The notes beneath the pieces were generated by a model. That model was not told the origin of the DNA. It ran no database searches and saw nothing but the letters and a program-made list of their open reading frames with translations. A program made the position numbers and the translations under genes. DNA of 64,000 nt from Alcanivorax sp. (GTDB lineage Bacteria > Pseudomonadota > Gammaproteobacteria > Pseudomonadales > Alcanivoracaceae), in contig NZ_CP080267.1 of NCBI RefSeq assembly GCF_019431375.1, forward strand, positions 2,855,933 to 2,919,932, in the 5' to 3' direction. Every line of letters starts with the position of its first letter. The stretch's first letter is position 1. Below, one piece after another: positions 8,839 to 17,196 of this stretch.

Positions 8839-9240
8839 ATGATTCTCGCCTTCGATTACGGCACCCAAAAAATCGGCGTGGCCAGCGGTAACAGCCTGCT
8901 GGGCACCGCCACGCCGTTAAAGGCCCTGCCCTGCAAAAATACACAACCCAACTGGGAAGACATCGCGGCCCTGCTCAAGGAATGGGAGCCGGAAGCGTTG
9001 GTGGTTGGCCTGCCGTTGAACATGGATGGCAGTGAAAGCGAATCTACAGCACGGGCCAAGAAATTTGCGGGTCGATTGAAGGGCCGGTTTGGTATGAAGG
9101 TGTGGCTGGTGGATGAACGATTAAGCACTCGTGAAGCGCGGGAACGTACCGGGATTCAGAAAGCCGACTCGCGAGTGGATTCCATGGCAGCGGTGATTAT
9201 TGCCGAAGGATTCTTTGCGGGCGATGCACAGATTTTTTAA
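8839..9240 (+). CDS. ruvX: RuvX/YqgF, RNase H-fold pre-16S rRNA nuclease
   Basis: 133 residues, standard for YqgF. Acidic motifs of the RNase H-like fold are visible: FDYGTQKIGVA (Asp at residue 5), the middle LVVGLPLNMDG and VWLVDERLST, and a C-terminal SRVDSMAAVII. The family trims the 5' end of 16S rRNA and is broadly conserved. No Shine-Dalgarno is visible before 8839 because the heptamer cassette reaches almost to the ATG. Its stop codon overlaps the next possible start (TAATGG at 9238-9243). Confidence 0.93.
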   Translation: MILAFDYGTQKIGVASGNSLLGTATPLKALPCKNTQPNWEDIAALLKEWEPEALVVGLPLNMDGSESESTARAKKFAGRLKGRFGMKVWLVDERLSTREARERTGIQKADSRVDSMAAVIIAEGFFAGDAQIF

Positions 9241-10643
9241 TGGAAATTATGTGGGGGAAGACGGGTTTGAGAGAAAAAACGAAAGCTAAGTCGTTGACCC
9301 TTGTGGTTGTTCTTTCAATTCTGGCAGCAGGCTGCGGTGGCGGCGGAAGCGGTGATGGTCAATCTGCTACCGGATCATATGCGCCGGTTCCCGATACCGT
9401 GACCTACCGGGAGGGCGGCGTGGTTAAAGGAATGCAGGTTTTCGACTACGGTGCAAGTAATGTCATTCGTTCCCGGTTTGTTGTGGACCCCGGTAATGAT
9501 GGTAAGTGGGGAACGGGCGATGATGTGCGTGCGGGAGGGCTGACCTGCCAATATCAGCAATCTGAAAACCCGCTTCCTCCTGCGCTTCTGTCCGTAGTGC
9601 AAAACATGGGTACGAATGGTGATGGAAATTTTGCCCTCCAACAGCTCGATATTGAAAGCGATGGCCGACTTTCAGTCTGTCCGCGCTGGAAAGGAAAGCA
9701 ACTCGTCAGGGAAGAAGTGCTTTGCAAGGGAGAGTTTTGCCCAGCCAGGTACCAACTTGGTTACAGGATGACGATTAGCCAGCGGGCGCTTGAGGGCGGT
9801 GGCTGGAGGCAATCCCAGCATGTGGTTTTCTATGGAGAGAATGACCAGATAACAACGGCTCCTCCTTTTCTTTCTCACATTCAAACCACGGAGTTATCGG
9901 GGGGCTCGCAGGCCGGCTTTGAGTTTGTTGTCACGGTAGATCCATCTCCTGAATATTCGGATTCCGTCAGTGTGCCGAATATCGCCGTCTATGCCGGCAA
10001 TGGCTACCAGAAAAAAGTGGCCAAGTGGTTGCCTGGGGATCTGGAAAGTCGGGTGATCATTGATCGCTATGGTGACAATGACAGCTTTGTTGATACCCGT
10101 TACCGGACATTGACCTGGCTTCCAGAAAAAGGCGAGTTGCAGGATGGTGATGCCAGCCAGAATCCGCCTGCTTCAAATCAGCTCATGAAAGTCTATGACT
10201 TTGATGGAGAGGGAAGGCCTGCCGGGGAAATTTTCCTTGGTGCTGGTGATGATGAAATCTGGTTTAGCAGTGATGACACGATCTATGGGTTTCCGGATTT
10301 TGTTTACGACGAAAACGGCCAGCTTCAGTCGATGCTTGACCCACAGGGAGATCCGGGGCGCGAGTTCACCCATGAAGGAGATAAAATAAAAGCCATTCAT
10401 GTCTCGGATCGGAAAAGACGGGAATACCATTATACAAATGGAAAGCTTGCCAGAATAAATCTGTTCTCTCGTAATGTTGAAAGGGTGGAGGTTGAGCAGA
10501 AGGTTCTCTTTCGTGATGACATCCCGGGTGTCGTGGCGTTTATTCCCGATCGTCGCTTCCCGAGAGACAAGGAAGGACATTTCCTGGATCCACTTATCCC
10601 TCAGGATAAAGACACAATCATGCGTCTTGGTCGTCCTTTCTGA
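9240..10643 (+). CDS. Predicted lipoprotein with YD-like C-terminal part
   Basis: 467 residues, not recognised as a named family. An N-terminal signal (basic KTKAK, hydrophobic core, lipobox LAAGC near residue 32) predicts an outer-envelope lipoprotein with a Gly-rich linker after the cysteine. Two stretches, DPGNDGKWGTGDDV and GAGDDEIWFSSDDTIYG, repeat one pattern, and the C-terminal third (FVYDENGQLQSML, REYHYTNGKLARI) resembles YD/RHS-type repeats. Composition is visibly more AT-rich than the neighbours, and it sits between ruvX and pyrR, which are closer together in Pseudomonas, suggesting insertion or acquisition. The start could be 9240 or an internal ATG at 9249. Confidence 0.7.
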   Translation: MEIMWGKTGLREKTKAKSLTLVVVLSILAAGCGGGGSGDGQSATGSYAPVPDTVTYREGGVVKGMQVFDYGASNVIRSRFVVDPGNDGKWGTGDDVRAGGLTCQYQQSENPLPPALLSVVQNMGTNGDGNFALQQLDIESDGRLSVCPRWKGKQLVREEVLCKGEFCPARYQLGYRMTISQRALEGGGWRQSQHVVFYGENDQITTAPPFLSHIQTTELSGGSQAGFEFVVTVDPSPEYSDSVSVPNIAVYAGNGYQKKVAKWLPGDLESRVIIDRYGDNDSFVDTRYRTLTWLPEKGELQDGDASQNPPASNQLMKVYDFDGEGRPAGEIFLGAGDDEIWFSSDDTIYGFPDFVYDENGQLQSMLDPQGDPGREFTHEGDKIKAIHVSDRKRREYHYTNGKLARINLFSRNVERVEVEQKVLFRDDIPGVVAFIPDRRFPRDKEGHFLDPLIPQDKDTIMRLGRPF

Positions 10644-10645
10644 AT

Positions 10646-10682
10646 CTGCAGGAGCTCATGCGAGCATGGCTCCCGCAGTTCT
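10646..10682. repeat. Short palindrome after the lipoprotein gene
   Basis: CTGCAGGAGC and GCTCCCGCAG flank CATGCGAGCATG, forming nested stems between the convergent lipoprotein and yceI genes. The core resembles the GTAGGAGC...GCTCCTAC elements elsewhere in the window. There is no clear T-run, so a terminator role is only possible. Confidence 0.45.
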
Positions 10683-10703
10683 CAGGGTTCTTGCTTCGGG
10701 GGC

Positions 10704-11300
10704 TTATTGCTTTATGCCTTCCACGGAAATAATGATATCCACGGTTTCCGATGCCGGACCCAGGTCATAGGTAATGCCGAAGTCCGCCAGTTTCAGGGTG
10801 GTGGACGCTTCCAGGCCCATGCGGTAACCGCCCCACGGATCATCGCCGTAGCCAAGCAGTTTGGCATCCAGGGTGACCGGCTTGGTGACGCCGTGCAGGG
10901 TGAAATCGCCGGTGATCTTGGCGGTTTTTTCGCCGGTCTTTTCAATCTTTGTGCTCTTGAAAGTGGCGGTGGGGTATTCGTCCACGTCCAGGAAGTCATC
11001 GCCGCGCAGGTGTTTGTCGCGCTCGGCGTGGTTGCTGTCCAGGCTGGCGACCTGGATGGTGGCTTCCACACTGCTGTTTTCCGGGTTGTCTGCGTCCACG
11101 GTGAAGCTGCCGTCGAAGTCGTTGAAGCGACCGTACAGCCAGCTGTAGCCCAGGTGGGAAATCTTGAACATGACAAACTGGTGGGCGCCTTTTTTATCAA
11201 ACTGATAGGTGCCGCCGGGTTTGTCGGCAAACGCCATGCTGCTGAGCAGTAAGGCCAGGGCGGGGATGGTGATTTTCTTTGCTAACGTCAACATAAGCAT
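10704..11300 (-). CDS. yceI: YceI family periplasmic protein
   Basis: 198 residues with a cleavable signal peptide (IPALALLLSSMAFA, cleavage near residue 25) and a lipocalin-like YceI domain: YQFDKKGAHQFVMFKISHLG, then FDGSFTVD and the C-terminal ITGDFTLHGVTKPVTLDAKL. The fold binds isoprenoid-type lipids such as polyprenyl pyrophosphate or quinone in characterised members. It follows the cytochrome b561-like gene with 25 bp between them, the common yceJ-yceI pair. Confidence 0.92.
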   Translation of the reverse strand: MLMLTLAKKITIPALALLLSSMAFADKPGGTYQFDKKGAHQFVMFKISHLGYSWLYGRFNDFDGSFTVDADNPENSSVEATIQVASLDSNHAERDKHLRGDDFLDVDEYPTATFKSTKIEKTGEKTAKITGDFTLHGVTKPVTLDAKLLGYGDDPWGGYRMGLEASTTLKLADFGITYDLGPASETVDIIISVEGIKQ

Positions 11301-11325
11301 CGAACTCCGTTTGGATTAAAGGTTG

Positions 11326-11898
11326 TCAGGAAAGGTTGTCAGGGTCACGGGGCGCCATGCCCAGCATGCGGCGCAGGGTGTCGTCTCGATCAAGCAGGTG
11401 GTGTTTGAGCGCGGCCAGGGCATGCACGCCGGCGAGGATGATGATTGCCCAGGTGGCGATCTCGTGGATGTCCCCGGCGATATCTTCCAGGCCTTTCTGG
11501 TCGCCGGTAATGGAGGGCACCGCGAACCAGTTGAACACATCAATGGCGGAGCCGTCGGCGCTGGTGATCAGATAGCCACTGATCATGGCGGTAAACAGCA
11601 GCAGGTACAGGGCCCAGTGGGTCAGGTGAGCGCTGATTCTTTCCCAGCGCTGGTGAGTGGGCAGGGCTTGCGGGGGCGGAGATACCAGCCGCCACAGCAA
11701 CCGGAAAGTCATTACCAGAAACAGCAGGATACCCACGCTGCGATGGAGATGTGGGGCGCTACGGTACCAATCGTCGTAGTAAGTGAGATCGACCATGTAC
11801 AGGCCCAGGGCAAACAGGCTCACCACCGTAATGGCCACCAGCCAGTGCAGCGCGATGGTGATAAGGCCGAACCGTTGTGAGTCGTTGCGCAGATGCAT
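11326..11898 (-). CDS. yceJ: Cytochrome b561-like membrane protein (YceJ)
   Basis: 190 residues, four predicted membrane helices (about 12-33, 50-68, 95-115, 145-165) and several histidines suited to binding two b-type hemes (ITIALHWLVAI, APHLHRSVGIL, THWALYLLLF, IILAGVHALAALKHH). The family passes electrons in the inner membrane; its partner YceI may present a quinone-like lipid (inference). It is the first gene of the minus-strand pair. Confidence 0.9.
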   Translation of the reverse strand: MHLRNDSQRFGLITIALHWLVAITVVSLFALGLYMVDLTYYDDWYRSAPHLHRSVGILLFLVMTFRLLWRLVSPPPQALPTHQRWERISAHLTHWALYLLLFTAMISGYLITSADGSAIDVFNWFAVPSITGDQKGLEDIAGDIHEIATWAIIILAGVHALAALKHHLLDRDDTLRRMLGMAPRDPDNLS

Positions 11899-12221
11899 CC
11901 CTGTACCCTACCCGTTCTTCCTGATGGTTGGAGCGTTGCCCGCCAGACGGGTTCCACTCTTTACAAAACTTACCGCCGACGCGCAGCGTTTTTACATCTT
12001 CCAGCTCGCCGGCGGTGACTGCCATCCCAAAAAACTGAACGGTTTGATCGGATCATTGGTGGTCATCTGCCTTTGCTTGCACGCCAAAGGGGCTCATTCG
12101 CGCATAAGCACCAGCCTAACATTGCGGTTGAGGCTTTATTCTTGAGGAAACAGGCGCCATGCTTGGTCTTTCGCCATGCAAGCATGGCTCCTACAGTTAA
12201 GAGAATCTTCTGGAGAGCCCC
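11899..12221. other. Gene-free region upstream of yceJ and pyrR
   Basis: 323 bp between the divergent yceJ and pyrR genes. No convincing reading frame. Around 12158-12197 there is a palindromic stretch (GCCATGCTTGG, then GCCATGCAAGCATGGC and CTCCTACAG) related to the GTAGGAGC-type elements. Promoters for both operons must lie here but could not be placed with confidence. No PyrR-binding loop or terminator of the Bacillus attenuation type was recognised. Confidence 0.6.
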
Positions 12222-12731
12222 TTGAGCTGGGACGAACAACAACTGCAGACACACCTGGACACCATGGCCAGAGCCATCACCGAACAATACGGTGAGCGGG
12301 CTCCGCTGCTGGTGGGGATCGAGTCCGGCGGGGCCTGGGTGGCCCGGGCACTGAACGCGAAGCTGGCCAAGCCGTTACCGCTGGGGACCCTGAACCCGGC
12401 CTTCTACCGGGATGACTTTGATACCCGCGGGCTCAAACGTACCGTGTCGCCGTCAAAATTGCCTTTCGAGGTGGACGGGCAGCATATTCTGCTGGTGGAC
12501 GACGTGTTGATGACCGGCCGCACCATCCGTGCCGCCATGAACGAACTGTTCGATTTCGGTCGTCCGGCATCCATCGGCCTGGTGGTGCTGTTCGATATCG
12601 GCCACCGGGAATTGCCGATCCGTGCCGATATTTGCGGCGAAACTTTGGCATTGCCCCCCCATCAGCGGGTAGAATTACGCGGGCCCGCCCCCCTTGTGGC
12701 GGAGATACGAGACACAAGGCCTGAAGAATGA
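12222..12731 (+). CDS. pyrR: PyrR, pyrimidine operon regulator / uracil phosphoribosyltransferase
   Basis: 169 residues from a TTG start (12222) preceded by TGGAGAG. A phosphoribosyltransferase fold with the PRPP-binding motif ILLVDDVLMTGRTIRAA is clear. In Bacillus PyrR binds mRNA; in Pseudomonas it is needed for pyr gene regulation by a different route (known). It overlaps pyrB by 4 bp (ATGA), so it is translationally coupled to it. Confidence 0.9.
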   Translation: MSWDEQQLQTHLDTMARAITEQYGERAPLLVGIESGGAWVARALNAKLAKPLPLGTLNPAFYRDDFDTRGLKRTVSPSKLPFEVDGQHILLVDDVLMTGRTIRAAMNELFDFGRPASIGLVVLFDIGHRELPIRADICGETLALPPHQRVELRGPAPLVAEIRDTRPEE

Positions 12732-13735
12732 CGCTTGCGCCATCCTCCCGCGTACAACTGACCGACGACGGTAAGCTACGCCATTTCCTGACTACCGAGC
12801 ACCTGCCCCGCTCTTTGCTAGAAGATATTCTTGATACCGCCGCCAGTTTTGTGGACGTGGGTGGCCGGTCCATCAAGAAGGTGCCACTGCTGCGCGGCAA
12901 GACAGTGGTCAATCTGTTCTTCGAATCCAGCACCCGTACCCGCAGCACCTTCGAGCTGGCGGCCCAGCGCCTCAGCGCCGACGTGCTCAACCTGGACATC
13001 GCCAAATCCGCCACCAGCAAGGGCGAAACCCTGCTCGATACCCTGCGTAACCTGGAAGCCATGGCGGCGGACATGTTCGTGGTGCGCCATCAGGATTCTG
13101 GTGCACCCTTCTTCATCGCCAACGAAGTGACCCCCAATGTGGCGGTGATCAACGCCGGGGACGGGCGCCATGCCCACCCCACCCAGGCCATGCTCGACAT
13201 GTACACCATTCGACATTACAAGGGCGGTTTCGAGGGGCTCAAGGTGGCCATCGTCGGTGACATCCTGCACTCCCGGGTGGCCCGTTCCCAGGTCCATGCC
13301 CTGAATATCCTTGGTGCCGATGAAGTGCGTCTCATTGGCCCGAAAACCCTGTTGCCGGTGGATGCCGAAGCCCTTGGTGCCAACGTGTTCACCGACATGG
13401 CCCAGGGCCTGAAGGATGTGGATGTGGTGATCATGCTGCGCCTGCAGAAAGAGCGCATGGATTCTGCCCTGCTGCCTAGCGAGGGTGAGTTTTTCCGTCT
13501 CTACGGGCTCAACAACGAAAAGCTCCAGCTGGCCAAACCGGATGCCATCGTCATGCATCCCGGGCCCATCAACCGCGGCGTGGAAATCGCTTCGGAAGTG
13601 GCGGACGGCCCCCGCTCGGTGATTCTCAACCAGGTGACCTTCGGTATCGCGGTGCGCATGGCGGTCATGTCCATGGCCATCAGCGGCCAGGAAAGCAGCG
13701 CCCATGGCCGCACAGGAGGTGAGCGTGGCCAGTAA
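12728..13735 (+). CDS. pyrB: Aspartate carbamoyltransferase catalytic subunit
   Basis: 335 residues. Carbamoyl-phosphate-binding FFESSTRTRSTFELAA, the HPTQAMLD motif and the C-terminal MHPGPINRGVEI are all present. It catalyses the first committed step of pyrimidine synthesis from carbamoyl phosphate and aspartate. In Pseudomonas the active enzyme is a dodecamer of PyrB with the inactive dihydroorotase-like PyrC'; the downstream overlapping gene fits that assembly. Confidence 0.96.
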   Translation: MTLAPSSRVQLTDDGKLRHFLTTEHLPRSLLEDILDTAASFVDVGGRSIKKVPLLRGKTVVNLFFESSTRTRSTFELAAQRLSADVLNLDIAKSATSKGETLLDTLRNLEAMAADMFVVRHQDSGAPFFIANEVTPNVAVINAGDGRHAHPTQAMLDMYTIRHYKGGFEGLKVAIVGDILHSRVARSQVHALNILGADEVRLIGPKTLLPVDAEALGANVFTDMAQGLKDVDVVIMLRLQKERMDSALLPSEGEFFRLYGLNNEKLQLAKPDAIVMHPGPINRGVEIASEVADGPRSVILNQVTFGIAVRMAVMSMAISGQESSAHGRTGGERGQ

Positions 13736-15008
13736 GAAAGCCAATATCCTGATTCGCAAGGGCCGGGTCATCGACCCGGCCAGCGGCCGTGACGAAGTGG
13801 CGGACCTGCTGATCGAAAACGGCCGACTGGTGCGCATCGGCGCCAGCCTGGATGCGCCCGGCGCGGACATTGTGGACGCCGAAGGCCACTGGGTGCTGCC
13901 CGGCCTGGTGGATGCCTGTGTGCACCTGTCCCTGCCCGGCAGTGGCCGCAGCGGTGATATCGCCAGCGAAACCCGTGCCGCCGCCGCCGGTGGCATTACC
14001 CATCTGGTGGCTCAGCCTGACTGCGGGCCGGTGGACTCCACCGCCGTGGTACGGCTGATTCGCGAACAGGCCGGCCAGGCCGGGTTTGCGCGGATCATGC
14101 CCATTGCTGCCATGACCCAGGGTCTGGCCGGCGATCAGCTGGCGGAAATGGCCACCCTGGCCAAGGCCGGCTGTATTGCGGTGGGTAATGCGGGCCGCAA
14201 GGTGGCCAGTGCCCTGGTGCTCAAACGTTCCCTGGAGTACGCCTCGACCTTTGATTTGCCGGTCATGTTCCGGCCCCAGGATTCGGCGCTGAGCGCCGGT
14301 GGCTGTGCCCATGAGGGACCGGTGGCCACCCGTCTGGGGCTGCCGGGAATTCCGGCAGTAGCGGAAAGTGTGGATCTGTCCCGGGATCTGCTGCTGGTGG
14401 AAGCCACCGGCGTGCGTGCCCATTTCCAGCAGATATCCAGTGGCGACTCCCTGCGCCTGCTGCGTGCCGCCAAGCGCCGCGGCCTGCCGGTGACGGCGGA
14501 CGTGAGCATCCAGCACCTGCTGCTGGATGAGTCGGCCCTGGAAGGCTTCAACAGCCACTGCCACGTGATTCCACCGCTGCGCAGTGCGGCGGATCGCGAG
14601 GCCCTGCTGGAAGCAGTGGCCGACGGCACCATCGATGCCATCTGCTCCCAGCACACCCCCATCGGCTCCTCCAGCAAGGCGGCGCCCTTCCCGGCCACCA
14701 AGCCGGGCATGGCCGGGCTGGATACCCTGCTGGGTCTGGTGTTGCAACTGGTGGAAGACGGCAAGCTGGAACTGCCCCGCGCCCTGGATGCCATCACTGC
14801 CGCGCCGGCGCGCTGCCTGGGCATCCTGGCCGGCCAATTGGAAACCGGCCGCCCGGCCAGCCTGTGCGTGCTGGATGCCAGCGCCGAGAAGGATTACGCC
14901 GAAAACTGGCTGTCCGCCGGCAACAACTCCCCCTGGCGCCGCGCGGTGCTCAAGGGCAACGTAAAGCTGACGGTGTGTCAGGGCAAGGTGAGTTGGCTGA
15001 CGGACTGA
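13725..15008 (+). CDS. pyrC': PyrC', non-catalytic dihydroorotase-like subunit
   Basis: 427 residues from GTG at 13725, chosen because AGGAGG lies 5 nt upstream; an ATG at 13704 would add 7 residues. The amidohydrolase frame is intact but metal ligands are missing: where active enzymes read DxHxHxR-P-G this has DACVHLSLPG (first His is Cys, Arg is Ser/Leu), and the active-site Asp region reads ICSQHTPIG instead of TDHAPH. This matches Pseudomonas PyrC' (PyrX), which is structural and needed for PyrB assembly (known). A true dihydroorotase should therefore lie elsewhere in the genome. Confidence 0.9.
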   Translation: MASKKANILIRKGRVIDPASGRDEVADLLIENGRLVRIGASLDAPGADIVDAEGHWVLPGLVDACVHLSLPGSGRSGDIASETRAAAAGGITHLVAQPDCGPVDSTAVVRLIREQAGQAGFARIMPIAAMTQGLAGDQLAEMATLAKAGCIAVGNAGRKVASALVLKRSLEYASTFDLPVMFRPQDSALSAGGCAHEGPVATRLGLPGIPAVAESVDLSRDLLLVEATGVRAHFQQISSGDSLRLLRAAKRRGLPVTADVSIQHLLLDESALEGFNSHCHVIPPLRSAADREALLEAVADGTIDAICSQHTPIGSSSKAAPFPATKPGMAGLDTLLGLVLQLVEDGKLELPRALDAITAAPARCLGILAGQLETGRPASLCVLDASAEKDYAENWLSAGNNSPWRRAVLKGNVKLTVCQGKVSWLTD

Positions 15009-15011
15009 TTC

Positions 15012-15171
15012 AGTGAACAGTTAACAGTGAATAGTTAACAGTTCGCGGGATGGGTTCTTTGTTCCTTAACGCAAGAGGCCGCGCCTGAACTCCGGGCGCG
15101 GCCTCTTGCGTTTCAGTGCCCAGATGCCTGTGGGCGCGAGCTATTCACTGTTAACTCTTCACTGTTCACTG
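15012..15171. repeat. Heptamer-arm cassette with central hairpin
   Basis: The left arm (15012-15049) uses AGTGAAC, AGTTAAC, AGTGAAT, AGTTAAC units; the right arm (about 15135-15171) is the inverted version. Between them is a 16-bp perfect stem, CGCAAGAGGCCGCGCC (15070-15085) with GGCGCGGCCTCTTGCG (15095-15110), lying between convergent pyrC' and the dsbG-like gene. The right arm contains the stop codon of the dsbG-like gene. Confidence 0.8.
15070..15110. terminator. Strong hairpin between convergent genes
   Basis: A 16-bp perfect GC-rich stem with a loop of about 9 nt. Only short T-runs flank it, so it is a weak intrinsic terminator at best, but its place between two converging genes favours transcription termination. 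Confidence 0.5.
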
Positions 15172-15710
15172 ATTTGAAACACCTCCGCCCGCAACGCCTC
15201 CACCCCAACCACTCCCGGCGCCAGCCGCCAGCGTCCCTGTGAATCTTCGAATACCAGTGCCGGGGTGCCCTGCAGGCCCAGGCCGATCATCAGGGCGGTG
15301 TTGTTGTGGATCTGGCTGCGGATGGCGTCGGGGACCCGTGCCAGCGGGCGGATGCCGCCGTCGTCATAGTGGCCTTCGTGTTCCGCCAGGGCCGCCGCCG
15401 GGTCTGGGGCGGCGAGGATGGCGCCGCCCTGGGTGAAGCTGCGTTTGGGGTGGATCAGGCCGACGATGATATGGCGCACCTGCAGGGTATTGTCCGGGTG
15501 GTTGACCAGTGGCTGCATGTTCTCCCATAGCCGGGCGCAGTAGGGGCAGGCCATGTCGGTGAACACATAGGCTACCCGCTGTGGCGATTCGGCACCTTCG
15601 GCAACCCAGCTGCTGCTTTCCAGACGTGCCAGCAGGCTGTCCATGTCGGCGGGTTCGCCCACGGCGGACAGTGGTAGCAGCAAGGACAGCAGCAGAATTA
15701 GCATTTTCAT
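15159..15710 (-). CDS. DsbC/DsbG-like periplasmic thiol:disulfide protein
   Basis: 183 residues. A signal peptide (1-18) is followed by a thioredoxin fold without the N-terminal dimerisation domain of true DsbC. The active site CPYC is at residues 55-58 and the cis-Pro loop is GTPALVF near 150. The last residues ISEQ and the stop codon are encoded by a heptamer repeat arm, so the natural C-terminus may have been altered. It overlaps the TlpA-like gene by 4 bp; the pair recalls Pseudomonas PA2476/PA2477 with DsbD2, but no dsbD gene is adjacent here. Confidence 0.8.
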   Translation of the reverse strand: MKMLILLLSLLLPLSAVGEPADMDSLLARLESSSWVAEGAESPQRVAYVFTDMACPYCARLWENMQPLVNHPDNTLQVRHIIVGLIHPKRSFTQGGAILAAPDPAAALAEHEGHYDDGGIRPLARVPDAIRSQIHNNTALMIGLGLQGTPALVFEDSQGRWRLAPGVVGVEALRAEVFQISEQ

Positions 15711-16516
15711 GGGCGAGGATCATCCAGGTGGCTGGTAAGAAAGTGATGCAGGCTGGCCCGGGACAGCGGGCCGAAGTGGCGGGCCAGTTCGTTGCCGTCG
15801 CCATCAAACAGCAGTGTCAGTGGCAAGCCGCCGTTGCCGGCATGGTGACCCAGTGCCATCTGCGGGTCCAGCAGGGGCAGGTCAAAATGCAGCTCGGCCT
15901 GGATCAGATAGTCGCGCACGGCCTGGGCGGTTTCTCCCTGATTGGCGAGCACGAAGCGGACGTTGGGATAGCGAGCCTGGGCGTTGGCCAGCACCGGCAT
16001 TTCCCGTCGGCAGGGTGGGCACCAGGTAGCCCAGAGATTGATCAGGGTGGGCCCCTGGGTCAGCTGTTTGAGGGGAACAGGGGTGCCCTGCAGGTTTTCC
16101 AGGGTGATATCCGGCAGTGGAGCAGCGGCGGGGCTCATGCTGTGCAGGGTAATCAGGGAAATGCCCAGGGCCATGATTGCCGCAGCGGTGCTGGAGAGTA
16201 ATGCCAGGCGCAATTCCGGCCGCCGCCACAGGCACAGTGCGATCACCGGTAACGCTGCCAGTGCTCCGGGCCACCACCAACCGCCATCACGAATATCCGC
16301 CATGGCCAGCAGGCCGGCATATTGATCCGGGTAGCGCAGTACAAAGGCCAGGCGAGCACTCATTAAAGCTGACAGGGTGATCAGCCACAGCCACTTTTCC
16401 ACCGGCTTGCCACGCCACTGCCACCAGAGGCTGGCCAGCACGGCGGTGGAAAAGGTGATGAGAGCAACAACAGTACCCGCCGGCAATGCCAGCGGGCCGA
16501 TCAGGATGGCGTCCAA
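15707..16516 (-). CDS. TlpA-like thioredoxin with N-terminal membrane domain
   Basis: 269 residues. The first 125 contain about four hydrophobic segments, some resembling membrane parts of prolipoprotein diacylglyceryl transferase-like N-domains seen in related fusions. From about residue 134 a periplasmic thioredoxin domain follows, with WCPPC (C166, C169) in INLWATWCPPCRREMPVLA. It is likely a membrane-tethered thiol reductase or oxidase partnered with the overlapping dsbG-like gene. The direction of electron flow cannot be told from sequence. Confidence 0.8.
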   Translation of the reverse strand: MDAILIGPLALPAGTVVALITFSTAVLASLWWQWRGKPVEKWLWLITLSALMSARLAFVLRYPDQYAGLLAMADIRDGGWWWPGALAALPVIALCLWRRPELRLALLSSTAAAIMALGISLITLHSMSPAAAPLPDITLENLQGTPVPLKQLTQGPTLINLWATWCPPCRREMPVLANAQARYPNVRFVLANQGETAQAVRDYLIQAELHFDLPLLDPQMALGHHAGNGGLPLTLLFDGDGNELARHFGPLSRASLHHFLTSHLDDPRP

Positions 16517-16550
16517 GGGGTGGTCCTTCTACCTACGGTGCGTCGTCCGG

Positions 16551-17063
16551 TCAGCCTGGATAGCGCTGGAACATTTCATCAACGGCTTTGCGAATTCGTT
16601 CGCTGCGACGTTCACTGCTCATTTCGTCATACAGGCGGTCACGGCTGGTGGCCTGCCAGACCACATTGTTGCTGGCCGGATCCACCATCTGTACCACCAG
16701 CTTGTATTCTTCGGTGATATCACCTTCCACCGGGGTGGTGGTGCCCACGCCTACATTGTTGCGGCTGAAGCCGAAACCGAACTGGAATACCGAGCCGTCG
16801 TAGCGTTGTTCGCGCTTGAAGAAATGTCTGACGTGCACGTCGGCCGGCCCGGAAGTAACGGGGGTCAGGCCCTTTTCCGCAAGGGCGGTTTTCAGGGCAG
16901 AGCGGGCGCGTTGATCATCCAGCGCTCGCGGTTGATCCTCGTTCTGTTCCACGAAGGCATAGCTGCGGTACTGGTTCAGGCTGGCGCCTTCCTGGCTGTC
17001 GATGACCACCGGGCTGACGCAGGCGCCAAGGAGCAGACTGATTGAAAGGAAAAACCAGCGCAT
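16551..17063 (-). CDS. DUF4136 lipoprotein
   Basis: 170 residues from ATG 17063, preferred over an ATG 39 nt upstream because it gives a compact lipoprotein signal (MRWFFLSISLLLGAC) and has GGGAGAAG before it. The domain shows the DUF4136 pattern: YRSYAFVEQ near the start, alternating strands, and a C-terminal helical RSERIRKAVDEMFQRYPG. The function of the family is unknown; members are small envelope lipoproteins. Confidence 0.8.
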   Translation of the reverse strand: MRWFFLSISLLLGACVSPVVIDSQEGASLNQYRSYAFVEQNEDQPRALDDQRARSALKTALAEKGLTPVTSGPADVHVRHFFKREQRYDGSVFQFGFGFSRNNVGVGTTTPVEGDITEEYKLVVQMVDPASNNVVWQATSRDRLYDEMSSERRSERIRKAVDEMFQRYPG

Positions 17064-17196
17064 GATTCTTCTCCCGGTTGCAATGAGTACCCCCAGTATC
17101 ACAGGGGAATGGCACGATACCGTGAAAGATCAGCCCCGACAGAGTGTTGCCGGGGCCAACAGGTATGACCATTGCGCGGGCGAAGGGTTCAGGCGG

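Noticed and set aside
12063..12287. Minus-strand 74-codon frame between yceJ and pyrR
   Set aside because: Overlaps the pyrR start and a palindromic repeat; no ribosome-binding site or similarity.
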